64,000 bases of DNA from Petrosia ficiformis (GCA_947044365.1 OX345636.1:47408896-47472895), one strand, 5' to 3'; shown: positions 11,641 through 23,543, counted from the stretch's first letter. The notes: generated by a model from the letters alone, not told the origin. Program-made: numbers and translations.

Positions 11641-12020
11641 CATTAATCACAAAAATTATGAATCATCGTTTTCTAGGGACAGCACTCCAGACTATTTGAT
11701 TATATTCTTCTAGATTCTAAGCCCCATAGCGTCCATACACATAAATACTAAATCACATAATTTTATAATTATATATATATATATACACAGTTAGTTTATA
11801 TAATTTTATAACTATATATACAGTTAGTTAAGTTACCTTGACTGAGATAACAAAGGCAGTCGTTCTTCACCTCACATAAATACAGATCAACACCGCTATA
11901 TTACTATCGCTGTCATAAAACAATGTTAATCGACTTATTCGGTGACAATTTCACAGGAATGTCCTTGCGGTTTTCATTATTATCTGGTATGTGTAGATTG
12001 ATTTGAATATGTCGCTAACT
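11641..12020. other. Subterminal transposon sequence
   Basis: It contains AT-rich runs near 11768-11822 and no convincing open frame beyond the downstream, frameshifted continuation of the THAP exon. Confidence 0.4.
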
Positions 12021-12230
12021 TCACGACAGTGAAAGAGGATCATCAGACTTCTTTCCACCAACAAAATGAACACTGCACAACCAAGAATAATCACTTGGTT
12101 GCCAGTTTTTCCTTTTTACTGCAGATATCCAGAGTGCTCTACGTCCTTCGTTTGAAGGAAATCGGTAAAAACTAACAGCAGGATCTTTTATAGACCGATT
12201 AGAACAACCAATAGCACAACAACTCTTAAC
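12021..12230 (-). pseudogene. THAP zinc-finger exon of the transposase
   Basis: Read on the minus strand, this stretch encodes SCCAIGCSNR, SFYRFPSNEGRRALW, KRKNWQPSDYSWLCSVHF and GGKKSDDP. This is the C2CH THAP DNA-binding pattern: Cys-x4-Cys (CAIGC), the Trp in RRALW and Cys-x2-His (CSVH). The frame hits a stop at 12021-12023; the expected continuation appears in a shifted frame (REVSDIF), so a frameshift is likely. There is no in-frame ATG before the first Cys. Position just inside the right terminus suits the 5' end of an ISL2EU transposase gene. The remaining domains lie at 6.4-7.4 kb. Confidence 0.78.
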
Positions 12231-12299
12231 CTTTTGCCACTCAATATGGCGGACGTAATCTCCGCCCCCTCACGCGCATTTATGCATAAGGTCTATATA

Positions 12300-13532
12300 C
12301 TAAAACTAGATACCCAATAGTAGAACAACAGTAGTTATGCTACATAATAATTAGCAGACAATTAAGTGTTAAATTTATACTACCCTCTGTGATGTATATG
12401 TAAGATCTTGTATTCCCATTGTACTTAGTAGTCTCCTATTGTTCTTTAAATCTGATTATATATGTTCTGCCTTAACTTGTACATTAATATATAGTAGTGA
12501 ACATATCTACTTAGTAACCTATATACATAGCCAATTATTAGTTAGTTTGTTTTTGCAATGATTGCAAATGCATGCAATTTGTTGTATGAAGTATAAAGTA
12601 TATACTTTGTTGAGTATATGTAGTCATTTTGACTGTCAGTCTTTGATGTTAATTAGAAAGGTAAAAAGTAAAATAATGTTCTTATTAATTTATTCATCCC
12701 ACTTAAAAGTCGAAACCATTAGTAAGGTTAATCTTGATTTAGCAGAATTAGCAGAGCATTTTTTCAAATCTGGGATATTATGTCACACGAAATCAATATT
12801 ATTTTGTAAGAACATGATAATTATTAATTAATGTATGATGTAGCAAATTAAAACTACAAGTATGCAGAAATTGTAAAAGTATGGGAATTGTCAAGCTGAC
12901 TATATACCCTAATGTTCAAACACATGCGCCTACTGCAGTAATGAAGACATCAATGTATGCATTTCTTGGGATTTGAAGGTATGTGTGGATGTTCTCTCCA
13001 ACTAATTAGAAAGACTATATACAAAATTTGTAAACTAATCTACTTGCAGTGTCTGGTATAAATATTCGTATAACTGTATGTACATTCTTTTACAGCAGGT
13101 AGTTTATTTTCATGTCATCCTCAGTGTAATTATAGTGAATTCAACAACATAATAATTATGTTTAGATCTTAAAAACTATAATATCAATGAATAGAAATTT
13201 AAAAAAATTAGTTGAATATAGTTCATTATGCCAGAGTAGCCCATTCAGTCATCATTTGTTTACATCTTTTTTACGGAGGTTACAGGTGATAATTCAGTAA
13301 ACTATTGGATACAAGAATAAAGATGATGATGGTATGAATGATACTTGCATTGCAGTGATGTCAATATACAAATGCAGAATATCAGTAAAACATCTTATCA
13401 GTGCATCACTAACAACTATTGGCATTAGTATTTAATTTTGCAAAAGTTTATTAATAGTTTTAAGGAAAGAGATAAAAATATTCTCAGCAGTAGTTAGTTC
13501 TTGTCTGAAATTGTATGTTTGATATACTGAGT
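12300..13532. other. Start of the Rab tandem unit, intergenic
   Basis: From about 12650 the sequence is homologous to 22.56-23.4 kb and 28.8-29.4 kb, which are the spacers between Rab copies. The right end of a family-2 hAT MITE survives at about 13375-13425. I see no gene. Confidence 0.6.
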
Positions 13533-13748
13533 CAGAGTTTTTGATAAGTTTTGAAGCGTGAGCCAAATTGGCTCAACAATGGTTAGTGCATGCGCCATTG
13601 GGAATACCTTTTGAGCCAATTAACAAAGAGTTAATGCTACTAGTGACATAATTAACTGCACCATCTGGCCCAAAGAGAGAACTGTGCTGTGCCAAATAAG
13701 AAGCTCTTTGGGCCAATGGTGCACCATATAAGCTTATCAAAAACGCTA
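13533..13748. mobile_element. hAT-type MITE, family 1
   Basis: The element begins CAGAGTTTTTGATAAG and ends CTTATCAAAAACGCTA. It is flanked by TACTGAGT and TACTGAAT, an 8-bp target duplication with one difference. The copies at 23954 and 30879 sit at the same site, so this insertion predates the duplication of the Rab units. Confidence 0.88.
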
Positions 13749-15287
13749 TACTGAATGTATCAATAATCATAAGTTGTGAGTAACTATGCATGCTAGCACA
13801 ATTCTAATGGATAACTATTATTTTATAGCGTGTCATTCTCTCTGTTAATTACATATTCTTATATTACTAGTGAATAATGAATAAATGATTACACAGAAAA
13901 TAAATAACACTGAAGATGATAATCCATGATGAAACTTACATCCATTGAGTTAATAATATCACCTGCCAATGTCTCAAAAGCCTGGGGGGAAAATGTCACT
14001 TGAAATAAAGAGGAAGAATAATCAAGAATTATGCATGTGGTATTAGCTAGCATTTGTTGGTTAAGAAAATATACTATGGCAATATACTATCAAGGTTGAC
14101 AGAACCAACACATACACAAGCTAGGTTTACCTGGTGAATATTTTCTCCTGATTTAGCACTAGTTTCAAAGAACTTCATCTGATAACTATCAGCTAACTGT
14201 GAGAAAAGAATATAATTATAATTATTAATCCAAATACAAAATATAGAGGTAACACACAATAAGTCACAAGTTGTACGAGTATAATTATGTTATATACTGA
14301 AGCCAGGCCATAGGCATGAGGTGAATAAATTATGTTACAAATGAGGCTAATTGACTTGTACCAAAGTTTGACCAATCAAATTACTTCTTAAAGGCCAGGC
14401 AGTCATTTGACAAAATCCAAGCTGCCTGGATCCACTGACCCATTTTGATGATTGCTACAACTCTGTCAATTGGCAAAAATGTTAAATATGTAATTACTGT
14501 GTGGCTGAATGGAAGTGGCTGATGCAAAAACTACAAATGTAGTTTGTGTAGCCTTAACTTGCTACTTTTGTATCTCAATATTGGTGATAGAAGCAGTCAG
14601 CAATTATCTTTTTTAATAGCTACTGAGGTTTGATTTATACTTTACAGTCTTTACAATTGGACAAAGTTGACAAAACAAAGTTGCATGAGTTTTCACTGGT
14701 TATATCATTGAAATGGTGGCAGGGACTTCACTAACTTTCTAAAACAAAAACTTACCATTTTGCCTCTGTCGTGGCTAACTACTCTCAAGTCATTCATATC
14801 ACATTTGTTACCCACTAGAATGTTTTCAACATTTTCTTTTGCATTCTATTTGAAGATAGAGATACATAAATACAACACATTACTGGAACTAGAGAAATTC
14901 TATATATATCATGCAGGAATCTTTCATACACCACATTCAGGTAGGTGGATGTATGGTGTGGTTTAGTAAATACATGAAATAATTAATCTTGCACGTGGAG
15001 GGCATAAGTCAAGATCAATAATTTTATACATGCTATGTGTCCATAATGTCTTCTATATACACATGTAGGGAGATATAAATAGACTCACTAATTGAGTGAA
15101 TATAATATCTAAAATTAGCAATAGCAGAAGTTAATTTTATGGTGCTCTAGAGAACATGCAGTCTCTACCTCACTAAAGATTGACTATAGCTGGATATTAT
15201 CCATTACTTTCCATGTTTGTTGGATCTAGACTGCAATATAATTACTCTATGAAGGTTTATACTGTGTTTTCAGTATTCACAATAGAA

Positions 15288-15418
15288 CTTGAACTTAATG
15301 GTAACACAATAAATCTTGAAAAGAATTTATGTTTCAGTCTTTGGGCCTTCTTTAGCTGAAGAAGGCCATCGGGACGATTGAAACATTCTTTTCAAATTGT
15401 GTTACTATTAAGTTCAAG
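15288..15418. mobile_element. Hairpin MITE (CTTGAACTTAAT family), copy 1
   Basis: Inverted ends of about 22 bp: CTTGAACTTAATGGTAACAC and its complement at the right, around a short core containing GAAGAAGGCC. Homologous copies lie in the same intron at 25617 and 32500. Confidence 0.75.
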
Positions 15419-16035
15419 AAACCTCCACTGTGGATACAATATTATTGTATGAAATATGAATTAAATAGTTTGTGACTTTCATTAAGAGCTAACAACTGTA
15501 ATAATTATCATTATTTTGGTCTTCAGTTATCCAAATAATTATGTGACTCTTGAATGAAAACACCTGTTTCTTAAACAGATTATTTACTTGGTGGGAATCA
15601 AAATTTTCTGCCAAAAAAACATCTTCAAAATAATTATAATTAATTAAAAAAGGTGCATAAATCTACCTGAAATCTAAACACAGTGCTAGTGATAGTTGCC
15701 TTACAAGATAGCAGCACTACAAAGTTAGTAATATACAAACATATGAGGAGCAGTATGGACAATAAATGTTAGTATATTAAATGGAATTACCTGTTCAACA
15801 GTTTTAATCCAATTTGGAATATTTGCAAAAGATTCCTCATTAGTTACATCATAAATCAACATAAAACCCTACACAAGAGAAGAGAGTATATATATATAGT
15901 GTATTATAGTTAAATACTTAACATTCACTAAATGAAATGTGATACTACTGCACAAATTCACCCTCCATCCCTATCCCCAAATTGCAATGGTGTACTATAA
16001 CAGTCTAGTTTAATCTCATAAGATTAATACATGAT

Positions 16036-16783
16036 TACCCTCGCCGCGTAGCGTAGGCGGAAGGGTACGGTAATCGTTTTGTCTGTGTGTCTGTTAGCAC
16101 TTTTTCTGGAAAAATAAAAACATTGACAATTCAAATGGGGTACTGGTAGACTTCAAATTATACAAGGAAAAAAATAACGTAGGAATTCTTCTAAAACCTT
16201 TTGGTTCTAAAGTTATGACAATTTTTATAACTCACAGTTACCGTTTCACAACTTTAAGATGAAACGAGGGCAATAACGAGAGTAAATATGGACACAAAAA
16301 ACACAAGTAATCCTGTTTCATGGCTGTCGCTAGCCAAGAAACACTTCAAACCAAGAACAATCGAGGTAATGGTTGCTACTACACCACCATTGATGCAAGA
16401 TAGAAAGCTACCTAGCTCCACCTACAGGTATGTGCATGCGTCATGTACTAAACACGTGGTAGAGGCGATTCAATAGTCAATACGTTTTCACACGGAGACT
16501 TTAGAGGTAGACTTGAGAACTTCTTCATTGTTTGAGAATTAGATGTAAGATATAATTATATACAAATTATACATTTCATTGATATCCTTATTTTGTCTTT
16601 TAGAATATAAAGTTATAACAGTTTTAATTAATGCCCATAAATGTTTTTCAAATTTATATATCTATTCCATGTAACAAAAGTATTGTTGTTTGTTTCATAC
16701 ACAAACTTTATTATATTTTGAAAAAAATTGTAGTGCTTTGTATTACTTTGCCATGTAGGCGAGGGTCCCGTCCCGACGGCACT
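16036..16783. mobile_element. Insertion in copy-1 intron 3 (CCCTCGCC...family)
   Basis: Copies 2 and 3 read straight through this position (CATGAT then ATATTTTAACTC), so this is an insertion of about 750 bp. Flanking ATTA on both sides is a possible target duplication. Its left end (GCGTAGGCGG, then GGTAATCGTTTTGTCTG) resembles the left end of the insertion at 32700. I do not know the class and found no transposase. Confidence 0.6.
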
Positions 16784-16794
16784 CATTATATTTT

Positions 16795-16975
16795 AACTCA
16801 TCAATGGATTGAAATTTGACATACACAAAAAAAGAATGGGAAGCTTAATTATATGACAATGGTGCAGGAAAAACATTTTTTTAGTCATTCCAAACTAAAG
16901 TTCTGAATATTTTTCTGAGGTTAAGATGAAAATGAATGACCTTTAACTGTCATTCTGTACAAAAAAACCAAAACA
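16795..16975. repeat. Dispersed repeat B, copy in the Rab unit
   Basis: Contains ATCAATGGATTGAAATTTG and GACCTTTAACTGTCATTC. Homologous to 26290-26470 and 34500-34560 (continued at about 35465-35560). Confidence 0.7.
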
Positions 16976-17338
16976 ACCTCAGTATAATAATATATATCCC
17001 TACGTACTCTTTCATTTTTAAAAATGTTTTTTTATTATTTTCGTATACAATGAATTAATGGCACAATTGTGATGAAATTTCTTATCTGAGAGTGATCAAC
17101 TAACACATTCAGTTATACTAATGATTTGTACATGGACAGCTTCAGTATCATCTGGGTTTACAAATTTTGCTACATGGACAGTTCAGTATCCATCTGGGTT
17201 TACAAATTTTGCTATTTGTGGAAGTGATGATATGTATAATACTTTATACAACTTATCTGTTTTGTAGAACACCATCTCCATAATAATTCTCTTAAAATTA
17301 TATAATAGGTGTGTTTTAAAGGGTGTGATTTATTATAA

Positions 17339-17491
17339 ATGGCGTCCTATCATGAGGAGGTTGCTGTAGTGGCTGAAAGTATTCGTTGTCTAGGTCAAGA
17401 AACAGAACAGTATGAAGTTTGTTCCCCTGAATTTAACTTAAAATATATTTGTATTTGTGCTACAACTACTTTAATAGCTCCAGAAACGTAG
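17339..17491 (+). CDS. Short open frame, 50 residues, doubtful
   Basis: ATGGCGTCC begins an open frame encoding MASYHEEVAVVAESIRCLG and ending at TAG in 17489-17491. It reads more like protein than most chance frames here. It overlaps no known domain and lies just upstream of the inverted Rab exon 1, in the insertion inside copy-1 intron 3. I do not recognise it. Confidence 0.2.
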   Translation: MASYHEEVAVVAESIRCLGQETEQYEVCSPEFNLKYICICATTTLIAPET

Positions 17492-17860
17492 AAATCTATT
17501 TTTATGAACAAGAGGAATAATAATAGTCCTTATAACATTCAGAACTACATTTCTGCATCTTCTTTAAAATCCATACAATTTGACTCTGTGTTTTGAAGGC
17601 ATTTTCATGAGACAAAAAAAATACGTGCAGTTACCAAAAACAACGCGTGTCATATTTGACTTCCGTACGCGTTAACATGAGAGAGGTGTGGTAGAGACAA
17701 GTTATATGGCGAATTCATCATTTGATTTTGTGTTGAAGCTGCTTTTGATTGGTGACAGTGAAGTTGGAAAAACTAATATTATGCTTAGATATACAGATGA
17801 TACATTTACTTCTTCTTTTATATCAACAATAGGTGAGTTTTCCTAAACTTATTGCAAAAC
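17480..17860 (+). pseudogene. Inverted fragment with a lone Rab exon 1
   Basis: The plus strand at 17706-17832 encodes a complete array-type exon 1 ([20 protein letters not shown], then GKTNIMLRY and ISTI) with its GTGAG donor. The 5' flank (17480-17705) matches, in reverse, the flank of copy 2 near 28.56-28.76 kb. No exon 2 follows: from about 17895 the sequence changes to the spacer type seen at 28.93 kb in direct orientation. It is a stranded fragment moved by an inversion or a template switch and cannot make a Rab. Confidence 0.85.
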
Positions 17861-17894
17861 TGGCAAAATCTTCATATTCACTATTATTATTATT

Positions 17895-18290
17895 CACGAA
17901 GTCAATATTATTTTGTAAGAACATGATAATTATTAATTAATGTATGACGTATGCCAAGCTGACTATATACCCTAATGTTCAAACACATGCCTACTGCAGT
18001 AATGCAGACATCAATGTATGAATTTCTTGGGATTTGAAGGTTGTGGATGTTCTCTCCAACTAAATAGAAAGACTACAAAATTTGTAAACTAATCTACTTG
18101 CAGTGTCTGGTATAAATATTAATTTATTTTGTATAACTGTATGTATATTCTTTACAGTAGTTTATTTTTATGTGATCCTCAGTGTAATTATAGTGAATTC
18201 AATGACATAATAAAAAATCATAAAAACTATATATAATACCAATGAATAGAAATAATAAAAACATAGTTCATTATGTCACAGTAGCACATT
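17895..18290. repeat. Misplaced copy of the Rab spacer
   Basis: Closely matches 28930-29340 in the same orientation, but here lies inside intron 3 of copy 1 next to the inverted exon 1. Confidence 0.75.
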
Positions 18291-18294
18291 TAAT

Positions 18295-18620
18295 CAAGCG
18301 TACTCAAGCTCTACAGACCAGCAGAAAGAAAGCTGTGTAGCTTACGTAGAAACTGGAACTAATAGCTAGCTATTCTACTTGAAATATATTCCTAAATTTC
18401 TTCAAGGTTTTTTAAAAGGTAAACAGGGTAGATAATCAAAATAATAACTATAATATGCTGATGTGATTCGGGCATCATAAAGTTAACCATGATTACTGAA
18501 TGCTGAATGCTGGACACCACAAAGCATTCATAGGGATACGTTTTTTTCTATATATCTTGTTATCAATGAAGTGTTTGAATGTGATGAATATTTACACCCC
18601 TGGAACGTTTTTTAAGCTTT
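18295..18620. repeat. Dispersed repeat C (CTCTACAGACCAGCAGAAAG)
   Basis: Starts near CTCTACAGACCAGCAGAAAG and runs to ACCCCTGGAACGTTTTTTAAG. Copies: 36265-36560, 52290-52520, and a shorter related piece at about 26890-26935. In three places it follows the GC-containing element D. Confidence 0.65.
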
Positions 18621-19345
18621 CCATCTATATTTGTTGTTTTGATTTTAAAATCAATACCTATAATAAAAATCATAATGAGAAGTTCATAAGAACATAACAC
18701 CTTCGTACAATCTTGTGTCATTCCTTAGATAAAATGCCTGTATGAAACCCCACTAATACTTGTGTATTCTTGGAGTGCAGTACAAACATAATTTTTACAT
18801 ATCATTTGGTTAACAATGTTCAATCAGTGTTGTTTTCAGCATACACTTTAAAATTAAAAGGTAGGACAGCACCATAGGGAAACATTGAATAATGATCTCT
18901 TCCATTTAACCATATAGATAATGATTATAATTAAACATACCACAGCTCCTGTGTAATAAGCTGTAGTGATAGTTTTGAATCTCTCTTGACCTGCTGTATC
19001 CCTTTTGACGCAAGGAAAATGGTGACAAAGGCAGCCAAATGGAGAAGAAACAGTAAATGGTGCATACAAAAAAAGAAAATATAATAGAGAAAAGTGTCAT
19101 AAAAAATAATTATAATTCTCGTCAGTTGTACATTGATGTTTGCCGTTGATACTAATACATTCATAATGTAAAAAAAATCATAATGAGAAGTTCATAAGAA
19201 AGGTATTAACTAACCATATTTGCAGTTTGACAACCTTTCCATCTATATTTGTCGTTTTGATTTTAAAATCAACACCTATAATAATTTTTGTGCACATTAA
19301 AATAACATTCAAACCCAATCAAATTAGTAGGCTATCCCTAATAAC

Positions 19346-19656
19346 TAGTGATGCACCAATAAGAGACTATACTGCATATTCCGATAAACCGATAGTTACT
19401 TTAGATATGTACAGATAACTGATAACTCCAATATTCTATCTACCTTCTGGTTTCTGAGTCTTTTAATGAAAATGAACATTTTCTCAATAATTATGTGTAT
19501 CATATAATCAATTATGTTATAATCACAAGAAATAACATTATTGGTACACTTTTTACAATATCAGTTACATTGTTCAGAAATAACTAATACCAATACTAAA
19601 ATAATGGCCAATAATGACCGATACTGATTACTGATCTGATTATTGGTGCATCACTA
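19346..19656. mobile_element. hAT-type MITE, family 2a (about 311 bp)
   Basis: The ends are TAGTGATGCACCAATAA and its inverted partner TTATTGGTGCATCACTA. Flanks CTAATAAC and CTAATATT are an imperfect 8-bp target duplication. The allelic copy in unit 3 is at 37274-37588. Confidence 0.8.
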
Positions 19657-20579
19657 CTAATATTTATTATACATGCATGTAAGTGGTGATTATATACTAT
19701 AGCTTTAAAACAAGTCATATTTTTCAGAACCTTTAATAATGAAAGCACCATAGGTGCTGATGCCTCGGTGCATGCATGTGTGCATTTATGGATAGCCAAT
19801 TCAATTCAATTCACATGTTTTCATATTGAAAAAAAAAAACCAATATTGGGTGGGAAAATCATTGGTAACAACCTGACATAATGATTGATGAAGTGAAAAC
19901 TGATATGTGAGGAGGCTTGGTAGGTAATAAGTATATATACACAAGACTCCTGCTCACTCTCACAAAGTCTAGCACTAGCCATACATTTTTTCTTGCTTAT
20001 ACTATACAGCACTCTTGGTAAAAACATAGCCGCATTTCACACAAACTAACCTTCTGCAATGCTCCACAGAGGAACACTGTGGACAGACCTTGCATAACGC
20101 AGGCATAGCATATGATCAATAGTAGAACATGTGTCAATAGTAGAACATGTGTCAAGTCTAAGCCACATGCGCAGTAAAGTTCAAAGTTCACCTGGTTAGC
20201 AAGTTGAGCAAATGTTGTCGAGAACAACGCTCGATTTTGCAAATCTGCCAAATTTCAAATCAAGAAAAAATGACTATATATCCTGAAGCATTTATTTGTG
20301 CTTAAATTCCACCGACAGACCAGATATAGCTGAAACACAAATCAGATTCCCTCATAAAAAATCATTTTACTAAAAGCTCCAAATAAAGGTAAAATACATA
20401 CCAAATGAATGATGCCTTTCAGACCATCTTTTAGTGTAACATTATTGGACGCTATAGAAATCACATCTTACAAAACTTATTGGACGCTATAGAAAACTGC
20501 AAAACTGGCAAAACTTATTGGACGCTATAGAAATCACATCTTAATGCTTGAAAGAACCCTAGAATTGTTAATAGTCTAG

Positions 20580-22183
20580 ATGTATGCACACACATACACA
20601 CACACAGGTTCATTTCCAGGTACATGTAATCATATATAGCACTGCATCAAAGGTTTCCAATCATCTTTAGACCTGCTTTTGTATAGTGCTTGTGACAAAC
20701 ATCTATTCTATAGCTACTATCAGCTTTCAGCCAGAAAAAAATATTTGTGTGGGTGAGGCCTTTTCTCAACTCTGTCATCAAAGTGCACATGAGTGACAGT
20801 CATATATAGTCAGACATTTGACAGAGAGGAAACTAATGACAGCAGACCAATCAACTTCAATTTTGGTTAAGTACCAAATTTTAATCAATCACTTGGTCTG
20901 CTGTCTTCTGCAACTCAATGAATATCATTTTGGGTACTGTATGAGTCATGCTGGTGTTATAAACATTTGGGGCTCCCTTAATTTGGGGGTTTCCCGGTCC
21001 TGAAATAATGTTAAATTGACGTTAAATTGGGCACCCACTTTGTTAAAATAGGTCCTCTTTTATGCACCCTGAAATATTACCTCTGATGCTGATCATCTGT
21101 TATAAATCTGATATTTTTTACCTAATCACAAGGGTGGCCTACAGTGTACAAAATAAAGTTTAATTTATGCTAGGTCATTTGGCAGACCAAATGTAATTTT
21201 GGTTGGACACCTTTCAATTTTGTTCGGACAAATAATTTTTGGCTCAGCACTACTGAATCCAAATTTTTATTATAATGTACTTATTCACGACCACATAACA
21301 TCCATCTTGCGGCATAAAATCAAGCATAACTATACCTTCATTATTACTGATACATGTATAATTATTATTCCAATAGATGTGTTCTGATTTAACAACTTTA
21401 ATAATAAAGATGAAATTGAATATAATAATTACACAAATGTAATATAGAATAATACGTGTAGTTCAAAGGTATGATACAGGAGACTGTGAATTTAAGAGGG
21501 CATACAGGTATCCCACTCTGGGAGTATGGCTGTCTGATTCTCATCTTCTTCCAACTCTTCTTCAGATGAGCTACTTTCAGCAGTAGATGGTCCAGGAGTT
21601 GTGCTGGACTGTGGGGTGGGGTTTATGTGAAATTATGCGCATGCGTATGTACAGTGATACTGACCCCGCCTACAACACGAGTTAGCGATAGCGTCTTAGA
21701 CAAGTTGCTGTTATAGGTTAGTTTGTGTGGTGTGCTATGGATATGATCGGACAGTAAGACCGACCATGAGACAATTTGCACGGTCATTTCCATGAAATGG
21801 TCGGAAATTGACCGATGACCGACTGTTATTTTGTACACTGGGCCTAGGTCATACATTGCAAGGACCCCCAGAGTGGTCATACATTGCAAGGGCCCCTAGA
21901 GTAGTCATACATTGCAAGGTCCCCTAGAGTGGTCCTACATTTCAAGGGCCCCTAGAGTGGTCATATGTTGCAAGGGCCCCTAGAGTGATCATACATTGCA
22001 AGGGAGATTGAACGAGGAACTTATTTCATGAGGGTGGTCCTATTTTATAAATGTGACCTAGTAATAACCCACTGATGATGAGTCATAAATGCATACCAGT
22101 ACACCATTCATTACTGACCATGGCCATTAAAATTAATTTTGTCAAAATACATGATCATGAGCGACTCAGTTAGGAAAACTCAC
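20580..22183. other. Intron 1 of Rab copy 1
   Basis: Contains a short (CA)n run near 20588-20606, sequence absent from copy 2 at about 20.8-21.84 kb, and the 33-bp repeat. Corresponds to parts of 28.08-28.43 kb and 37.95-38.88 kb. No exon seen. Confidence 0.5.
21849..22003. repeat. 33-bp tandem repeat, about 5 copies
   Basis: The unit is GTCATACATTGCAAGG followed by GCCCCTAGAGTG. About one and a half units occur at the matching place in copy 3 (38548-38595), so copy number changed after duplication. Confidence 0.85.
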
Positions 22184-23543
22184 CTATTTTTGATATAATA
22201 GAAGAAGTAAATGTATCATCTGAATATCTAAGCAAAATATTAGTTTTTCCAACTTCACTGTCACCAATCAAAAGCAGCTTCAACAGAAAATCATATGTTG
22301 AATTCGCCATAACTTGTCCCGACCACACCTCTCATGCTAACACGAACGTACGGAAGTCAAATATGACATGCGTTGTTTTTGGCGGAACACGTACTTTTTC
22401 AACTGCACGTATAAAACACACACGTATAACGTTTGTTTGTTTTTTGTTTGTCTCATGAAAATGCCTTCAAGACACAGAGTCAAATTTTATGGATCTTAAA
22501 GAAGATGTAGATATGTAGTTCTGAATGCTATAAGAATGATTGGGAGGGGACACTGATACTGCTATAACACATACGGAAGTTAATTAGAAAGGCAAAAAAG
22601 GAAAATGTTCTATTCATCCACTTAAAAGTTGAAACCAAATGAATGCAGGGTAATCTTGATTTAGCAGAGCATTTTTTTCCAATCAAGGATATTATGTCAC
22701 ATGAAATCAATATTATTCTGCAACAACATGATAATTATTTTAATGTATGACGTAGCAAAACTACAAGTATGCAGAAATGTGATTAAAAGTATGGGAATTG
22801 TTAAGCTGACTATATAGCCTAATTTTTGGGTCAAACACATGCCTACTGCAGTAATGAACGAAGACATCCATGTATGAATTTCTTGGGATTTGAAGGTATG
22901 TATGGATGTTTTCTCCAACTAATTAGAAAGACTACAAAAGTTGTATCTACTTGCAGTGTCTGGTATAAATATTAATTTAATTTGTATAACTGTATGTACA
23001 TTCTTTACAGTGGGTAGTTTATTTTTATGTGATCCTCAGTGTAATTATAGTGAATTCAATGACATAATAAAAAATCATAAAAACTATATAATTATAATAC
23101 CAATGAATAGAAATAATAAAAAAATAGTTCATTATGTCAGAGTAGCACATTCAGTCATCATTAAATTTTGTTTACATCTTTTAAGAGTTATTTTACGGAG
23201 ATTACAGGTGATAATTCAGTAAACTATTGGATACAAGAATAAAGATGATGATGGTATGTATGATACTTGTATGCATTGCAGTGATGTCAATGTACAAATG
23301 CATGAATGTTGACATGATGTGCTACAGTATCTAAAGATAATGATTATTATTCAAATTATTGTAAATCCTTATCAAAAATCATTACAAATTTTAAAATGTA
23401 TAATTTTTAAACCTGTATGACTGACTGCAATCTGCATTTATAGTTATAATAATTATAAAGCGGTAATTATAGAGGTACAGTGAATAGGGAGGATAAATAA
23501 TAAACTATGATACTTGTTTGCAATAACTTCAACCGATAACTAT

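Larger units (their letters stand above)
5646..12294. mobile_element. ISL2EU-type (Harbinger-related) DNA transposon, about 6.6 kb, degraded
   Basis: The left end AGACCTTATGCACAAATGCG is mirrored at the right end by CGCATTTATGCATAAGGTCT. A second inner pair, CGCCATATTGAGTGGCAA, lies at 5700-5717 and inverted at about 12232-12250. Both flanks show AT, the 2-bp target duplication described for the ISL2EU group. Inside are a THAP exon, a DDE_Tnp_4-type transposase and a YqaJ-partner N-terminal region in convergent arrangement, the usual ISL2EU layout. Extra cargo is a spliced PHD-finger gene and a 153-bp satellite. The transposase and partner frames are frameshifted, so the copy is probably immobile. 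Confidence 0.85.
13940..22310 (-). pseudogene. Rab GTPase gene, array copy 1 (exons 1-7, probably impaired)
   Basis: Seven minus-strand exons have GT-AG borders: 22310-22184, 19275-19215, 19001-18941, 15868-15791, 14845-14756, 14196-14131 and 13981-13940, giving 175 codons in frame. Motifs seen: P-loop GDSEVGKTN, switch [10 protein letters not shown], guanine-specificity NKCD and SAK in FFETSAKSG. Exon lengths and phases match the Rab8-like gene at 54-64 kb. Two changes argue against normal function. The switch I Thr that binds magnesium (STIG in relatives) is Lys (SKIG), and the P-loop has Glu where Rabs have Gly. Intron 3 holds a large insertion with an inverted exon 1. No prenylation exon was found. 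It could be transcribed; the open frame is intact through exon 7. Confidence 0.72.

Noticed and set aside
18854..19164. Overlapping minus-strand frames of 64-77 codons as separate genes
   Set aside because: Only one contains a real Rab exon 3 (19001-18941); the others are shadows in other frames.
22941..23222. Frame with FTVGSLFLCDPQCNYSEF, repeated at 29144
   Set aside because: Conserved only because the spacer was duplicated; the copies near 13.1 and 18.1 kb are disrupted; no domain.
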